Shown piece by piece: positions 60,078 to 64,000 of a DNA stretch of 64,000 nucleotides; position 1 is the stretch's first letter, and every line of letters starts with the position of its first letter. This DNA comes from Methylotenera sp. GTDB lineage: Bacteria; Pseudomonadota; Gammaproteobacteria; Burkholderiales; Methylophilaceae. The position numbers and the translations under genes are program-made. The stretch spans positions 186,001-250,000 of the forward strand of contig JABFRQ010000005.1 of NCBI GenBank assembly GCA_013141075.1, read 5' to 3'. The notes beneath the pieces are model-generated. The model searched no databases. It was not told the origin of the DNA and was given only the letters and a program-made list of their open reading frames with translations.

Positions 60078-60084
60078 TTTTTCG

Positions 60085-60723
60085 ATGCCATCGCCGATAA
60101 AAATCAGGCAGTTAGGCATTACTGACTTTGCCCAAACCTGCCTTGCCATGCAGCAATTTACGGCTGCCAGAACGGCTGAAACTGCTGACGAGCTTTGGTT
60201 AACCGAGCATTATCCTGTTTACACGCTTGGGCTTAATCGCAAAAATGTACGTTTACCTAGCCACTCAAATATTCCAGTTGTGCTCACAGATCGTGGCGGA
60301 AAAATTACCTATCATGGCGCTGGGCAGCTTATTATTTACGTTTTGTTCGATTTAAAACGTCACAATCTAAATGTGCGCAAGCTAGTGAGTTTGCTCGAAA
60401 ATGCGGTAATTGCATTACTAGCAAAATATGGCGTGAACGCGGCTGCCAAAGCAGATGCACCTGGCGTGTATGTGAATGAAGAAAAAATCGCCGCGCTTGG
60501 TTTACGCATTAAAAATAATTACTGTTATCATGGCTTAAGTTTAAATATTAATATGGATTTAACGCCATTTGAAGCCATAGATCCATGCGGATATGTCGGG
60601 TTAAGAGTTACCCAAACGCAAGTGCTAGGCATCAATATTAACATGCAAAATGCAGCTGAGTTTTTGGTGAAAACGCTCATAAATCATCTGGCACTCAAGG
60701 TAGATGCTCTGGAAGCCTCTTAG
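60085..60723 (+). CDS. lipB: Octanoyltransferase LipB
   Basis: LipB (212 aa) moves octanoyl from ACP to lipoate-dependent enzymes. It contains [18 protein letters not shown] (the RGG-x-THGPGQ-like motif), the Lys in [10 protein letters not shown], and the catalytic cysteine in [13 protein letters not shown]. The next gene, lipA, inserts sulfur into the product, so the two work in sequence. Seven bases separate it from the DUF493 gene. Confidence 0.96.
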   Translation: MPSPIKIRQLGITDFAQTCLAMQQFTAARTAETADELWLTEHYPVYTLGLNRKNVRLPSHSNIPVVLTDRGGKITYHGAGQLIIYVLFDLKRHNLNVRKLVSLLENAVIALLAKYGVNAAAKADAPGVYVNEEKIAALGLRIKNNYCYHGLSLNINMDLTPFEAIDPCGYVGLRVTQTQVLGININMQNAAEFLVKTLINHLALKVDALEAS

Positions 60724-60788
60724 ATACTGCCTTGCAGGGCAGAGATTTTCTCTCGAGACTTTTATGAATTTTAAAGTAGGGTTTACGC

Positions 60789-61757
60789 ATGACTGAAACA
60801 ATCATTCAAAATCGCAAAGTGACGGTAAAAGTGGCGGGGGTAAAAGAGGTTGATGCCGCAAAAACTTCGCGCATTCCTATCAAAATTATTCCACAACCTA
60901 TGCAGCGTAAACCTGAATGGATTCGCATGAAAGTGCCTGATTCTGCGCGTTATCAGGAGATTAAAAAAATTCTGCGTGAGAATAATCTGCACACGGTATG
61001 TGAAGAAGCTAGCTGCCCGAACATCGGCGAGTGTTTTAGTGGTGGCACAGCAACCTTTATGATTTTGGGCGACATTTGCACGCGTCGCTGCCCGTTTTGC
61101 GATGTGGCGCACGGCAAACCACTGCCGCCAGATGTGAATGAACCTGAAAATTTAGCCCGCACCATTGCGCAAATGCAGCTTAAATACGTGGTGATTACCT
61201 CAGTTGACCGAGACGATTTAAAAGACGGTGGCGCACAGCATTTTGTGGATTGTATTAGGGCTGTGCGCGCTCACTCACCTCACATTAAAATTGAAATTTT
61301 AGTGCCAGATTTTCGAGGTCGTTTAGATGTCGCAATGCAAATATTAAACAACGCACCGCCAGACGTGATGAACCATAATCTTGAAACCGTACCGCGCTTG
61401 TACAAGCAAGCTCGGCCAGGTTCTGACTACCAAAACTCGCTTAATCTACTCAAAACTTTTGGTGAAATGTATCCCAATATTCCAACAAAATCAGGCCTAA
61501 TGTTAGGCTTGGGTGAAACAGACGAAGAAATTTTAGATGTGATGCAAGATTTGCGTGCGCATAACGTGAGCATGCTCACGCTAGGCCAATATTTGCAACC
61601 TAGCGTGCATCATCACCCCGTGATGCGCTATGTAGAACCTGTTATTTTTGATGATTTAAAGCAAAAAGCTGAGGCTATGGGCTTTAATAATACCGCCAGC
61701 GGCCCCATGGTAAGAAGTAGTTATCACGCAGATTTACAGGCACATAGCGTCACATAA
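60789..61757 (+). CDS. lipA: Lipoyl synthase LipA
   Basis: LipA (322 aa) is a radical SAM enzyme that inserts two sulfurs into octanoyl groups. The auxiliary cluster cysteines are Cys71, Cys76 and Cys82 ([12 protein letters not shown]), and the radical SAM triad is Cys97, Cys101, Cys104 (CTRRCPFC). The end contains the RSSY-like serine ([10 protein letters not shown]), the fourth ligand of the auxiliary cluster. It is in the usual order after lipB. Confidence 0.97.
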   Translation: MTETIIQNRKVTVKVAGVKEVDAAKTSRIPIKIIPQPMQRKPEWIRMKVPDSARYQEIKKILRENNLHTVCEEASCPNIGECFSGGTATFMILGDICTRRCPFCDVAHGKPLPPDVNEPENLARTIAQMQLKYVVITSVDRDDLKDGGAQHFVDCIRAVRAHSPHIKIEILVPDFRGRLDVAMQILNNAPPDVMNHNLETVPRLYKQARPGSDYQNSLNLLKTFGEMYPNIPTKSGLMLGLGETDEEILDVMQDLRAHNVSMLTLGQYLQPSVHHHPVMRYVEPVIFDDLKQKAEAMGFNNTASGPMVRSSYHADLQAHSVT

Positions 61758-61766
61758 AGGAAATTC

Positions 61767-63059
61767 ATGGTTCCACACTTAACAACTGCCCTTAACGGCC
61801 CACTACTAAGCTTAGAAAAAGCATGATCGATGCCATGCCAAAAATCGAACATTGGTTTCGTAGTCAATGGCTAGAATACGCCTCGCCTTTTATGCCAGCG
61901 TTGATTTACGCAACTCGGGCTTTAAACTCGCACCTGTGGATACCAATTTGTTTCAGGTGGCTTTAATAACCTTAACCCAGCATTTTTGCCTTTAAGCGTG
62001 CAAGCTGCACAAATTGCGGTTGAAAAAGTCTGCCCTGAAGCGCATCGTTTGCTGATAATTCCAGAAAATCATACGCGCAATACTTACTATTTGCGCAATG
62101 TGGTTGAGCTGGTGAATATTATGAAAGCCGCAGGTTTAGACGTGCGCGTGGGCAGCATTTCACCAGAAATTACCGAGCCAACCACCTTGCTTGCGAACGA
62201 TGGCCAGCCATTATTGCTAGAACCTGTGGTGCGTGTGGGTAACCGCATTAAGCTCATTAACAAAGAACTGGGGGACTTTGATAGTTGCGCGATTTTACTC
62301 AATAATGATTTATCGGGCGGCATTCCAGAGATTCTTAAAAACTTAGAGCAAAATTTAATTCCGCCATTGCATGCTGGCTGGAGCACGCGCCGTAAATCGC
62401 AGCACTTTGCCGCTTATAACGGAGTAGTGGCCGACTTTGCCAAGCTTTTAAATATTGATGAATGGTTACTAAACCCTTATTTTGAAACTTGCGGTGAAAT
62501 TGACTTTCAAGCACGCACAGGCGAAGAATGTTTAGCACTAAAAGTTGAACAATTATTAGCTAAAATAAAAGTTAAATACGCGCAATACGGAGTTACACAA
62601 GAACCTTTCGTCATAGTAAAAGCTGATGCTGGCACCTATGGCATGGGCATTATGACGGTGAAATCACCAGATGATGTACGCGATTTAAACCGTAAAGCAC
62701 GCAATAAAATGTCGGTAGTAAAAGAAGGTTTGCAAGTTTCTGAAGTGATTATTCAAGAAGGCGTGTACACCTTTGAGAGCATTAACGATGGCGTTGCCGA
62801 GCCTGTAATCTACATGATGGATCACTTTGTAATTGGCGGTTTTTATCGCGTGCATACCGAGCGCGGCGTGGATGAAAACCTAAACGCACCTGGCTCACAT
62901 TTTGTGCCTTTGGCGTTTGAAAAGCCTTGTACACTGCCAGATTGCGCAGGCGCGCCAGACGCCCCGCCTAACCGCTTTTATGCGTATGGCGTGGTTGCGC
63001 GTTTGGCATTGCTGGCGGCGGCAATTGAGTTGCAAGAGCAAGACCCTCTGAATAATTAG
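61767..63059 (+). pseudogene. gshA: Glutamate--cysteine ligase (gshA, proteobacterial type), interrupted by frameshifts
   Basis: GshA makes gamma-glutamylcysteine, the first step of glutathione synthesis. The ATG at 61767 (MVPHLTTALNGP) has a ribosome-binding site (AAAGGAAA) and reads only 19 codons. The main frame from 61986 continues to 63059 (PLSVQAAQIAVEKVCPEAH, then RAGVDENLNAPGSH-like text). Three single-base additions (A in AAAAA at 61816-61820, T in TTTT at 61888-61891, C at 61954) join everything into one frame of about 431 aa, with DLRNSGFKLAPVDTNLFPGG. This matches the T. ferrooxidans-type GshA family as remembered. gshB follows. Errors are more likely than loss. Confidence 0.85.
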
Positions 63060-63065
63060 CCACTT

Positions 63066-63111
63066 GTAGGTCAGATTTCAACCCGACATGACGGGCTAAA
63101 GCCCGACCTAC
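63066..63111. repeat. REP-like palindrome (GTAGGTC type)
   Basis: GTAGGTC and GACCTAC frame an inner CCCGAC...GGGC hairpin. The GTAG foot and the inner GGGCTAAAGCCCG resemble common REP elements in betaproteobacteria. It fills most of the 80-base gap between gshA and gshB. Confidence 0.7.
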
Positions 63112-63139
63112 AACTGCAAATAAATTGAGTAAATTTGAC

Positions 63140-64000
63140 ATGAAATTACTATTCATTCTTGACCCACTCGCTAGCCTAAAAACCTACAAAGATACTAGTC
63201 TTGCCATCATGCGTGAGGTAGATAAACGTGGCCATACGCTTTATGTGAGTATGCAACACGACCTATTTTTACGTGGCAATGTAGCTAGAATTAGCGCCAA
63301 AAAATTCACGTTTACCGAGCAACATTTTTTAACTGAAGATGCGATTGAATACGCGCCTGCAGACTTTTCTGCCATCATCATGCGCAAAGATCCGCCGTTT
63401 GATAATGAATATCTATACAGTACCTATTTGCTTGAAATTGCCGCACAGCAAGGCGCACGGGTGTTCAATAATCCTGCCGCCATTCGTGGCTGGAATGAAA
63501 AACTCTCTGTTACACGTTTTCCACAATTTGCACCTGAGTTTTTAGTCACGGCAAATAATGATTTAATCCGCGAGTTTTTACATACACACCACGATATTGT
63601 CGTTAAACCACTAGACGGCATGGGTGGTAGCAGTATTTTTAGGCTCACCTTAAGCGACCCCAATATCAGCGTGATATTAGAAACCATCACCAATTTTGGC
63701 GCACGCACTATTATGGCGCAGCGCTACTTGCCCGCTATTTTGCAAGGTGATAAACGCATTATTGTAATTGATGGCGAGCCGCTTGCTTATTCGCTAGCAC
63801 GCATTCCAAAAGCTGGTGAAACACGTGGCAACTTAGCCGCTGGCGGCACTGGTGTTGCGCAATTGTTGAGCGCAAGAGATTTAGAAATTGCCACAACCGT
63901 GGGCAAAATGCTCAAACAAGAAGGCTTATTTTTAGTTGGCTTAGATGTAATCGGCGACCATTTAACTGAAATTAATGTCACTAGCCCCACAGGTATGGTG
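63140..64000 (+). CDS. gshB: Glutathione synthetase, 3'-truncated by the window
   Basis: GshB joins gamma-glutamylcysteine and glycine. The open frame of 287 codons runs to the edge without a stop (family about 315 aa, so about 25-30 are missing). It starts MKLLFILDPLASLKTYKDTS and has the ATP-grasp features VVKPLDGMGGSSIF (glycine-rich loop), GDKRIIVIDGEPL, RGNLAAGGTG and the end NVTSPTGMV, near the usual NVTSPTG signature. It follows the gshA gene across the REP-like element. Confidence 0.95.
   Translation, partial: MKLLFILDPLASLKTYKDTSLAIMREVDKRGHTLYVSMQHDLFLRGNVARISAKKFTFTEQHFLTEDAIEYAPADFSAIIMRKDPPFDNEYLYSTYLLEIAAQQGARVFNNPAAIRGWNEKLSVTRFPQFAPEFLVTANNDLIREFLHTHHDIVVKPLDGMGGSSIFRLTLSDPNISVILETITNFGARTIMAQRYLPAILQGDKRIIVIDGEPLAYSLARIPKAGETRGNLAAGGTGVAQLLSARDLEIATTVGKMLKQEGLFLVGLDVIGDHLTEINVTSPTGMV

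Overview
The window is a stretch of a bacterial chromosome, most likely from a betaproteobacterium of the Methylophilaceae type (Methylotenera/Methylophilus-like). This rests on gene content and protein resemblance: a complete F-type ATP synthase operon followed by glmU-glmS, the metX-metW pair, gatCAB, mreBCD-mrdA-rodA-rlpA, lipB-lipA and an unusual proteobacterial gshA. The DNA is AT-leaning. No database search was possible, so the family-level placement is an inference.

Layout. 0-7 kb: end of atpI, then atpBEFHAGDC and a terminator. 7-14 kb: glmU, glmS, a DinD-like gene, yaeQ, ettA and a small VOC protein. 14-18.3 kb, mostly minus strand: an SDR, dsbA, a SPOR-domain protein and argS. 18.3-21.9 kb: a small accessory block with an unknown protein, a GIY-YIG protein and a DUF2779 protein that looks like a fused Fe-S PD-(D/E)XK nuclease and DEDD exonuclease. 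21.9-36.2 kb: priA, tRNA-Gly(CCC), thiD, thiE, hemL, gltB, gltD, prfA, two small ORFs, a REP-like pair and prmC carrying an in-frame palindromic insertion. 36-42 kb: a hydrolase, metX-metW, an AmpG-like permease, a DUF1223 protein and an EamA permease. 41.9-43.3 kb: an orphan AAA/STAND-like ATPase. 43.5-45.8 kb: a bufferin-like RiPP operon with two cysteine-rich precursors, an MNIO (DUF692) enzyme and its DUF2063 partner. 46-51.5 kb: xth, pyrE, a DUF4124 protein and gatBAC. 51.7-64 kb: the cell-shape genes, a D,D-carboxypeptidase, lipoate genes, and gshA followed by a partial gshB.

The genes are mainly housekeeping: energy (ATP synthase), UDP-GlcNAc supply (glmU, glmS), nitrogen assimilation (gltBD), translation (prfA, prmC, argS, gatCAB, ettA), cell elongation, lipoylation and glutathione synthesis. 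The parts most worth a second look are the bufferin-like cluster, in which one precursor carries a lipobox and a terminator sits between the precursors and the modifying enzyme; the GIY-YIG/DUF2779 nuclease pair; and the orphan ATPase.

A separate warning: mrdA and gshA are broken, and the dacC-like signal peptide is out of frame, by what look like six single-base losses, most in homopolymer runs. All lie between 55.8 and 62.0 kb, and restoring the bases gives conserved full-length proteins. Undercalled homopolymers in the assembly are more likely than true decay, because these genes are normally important.
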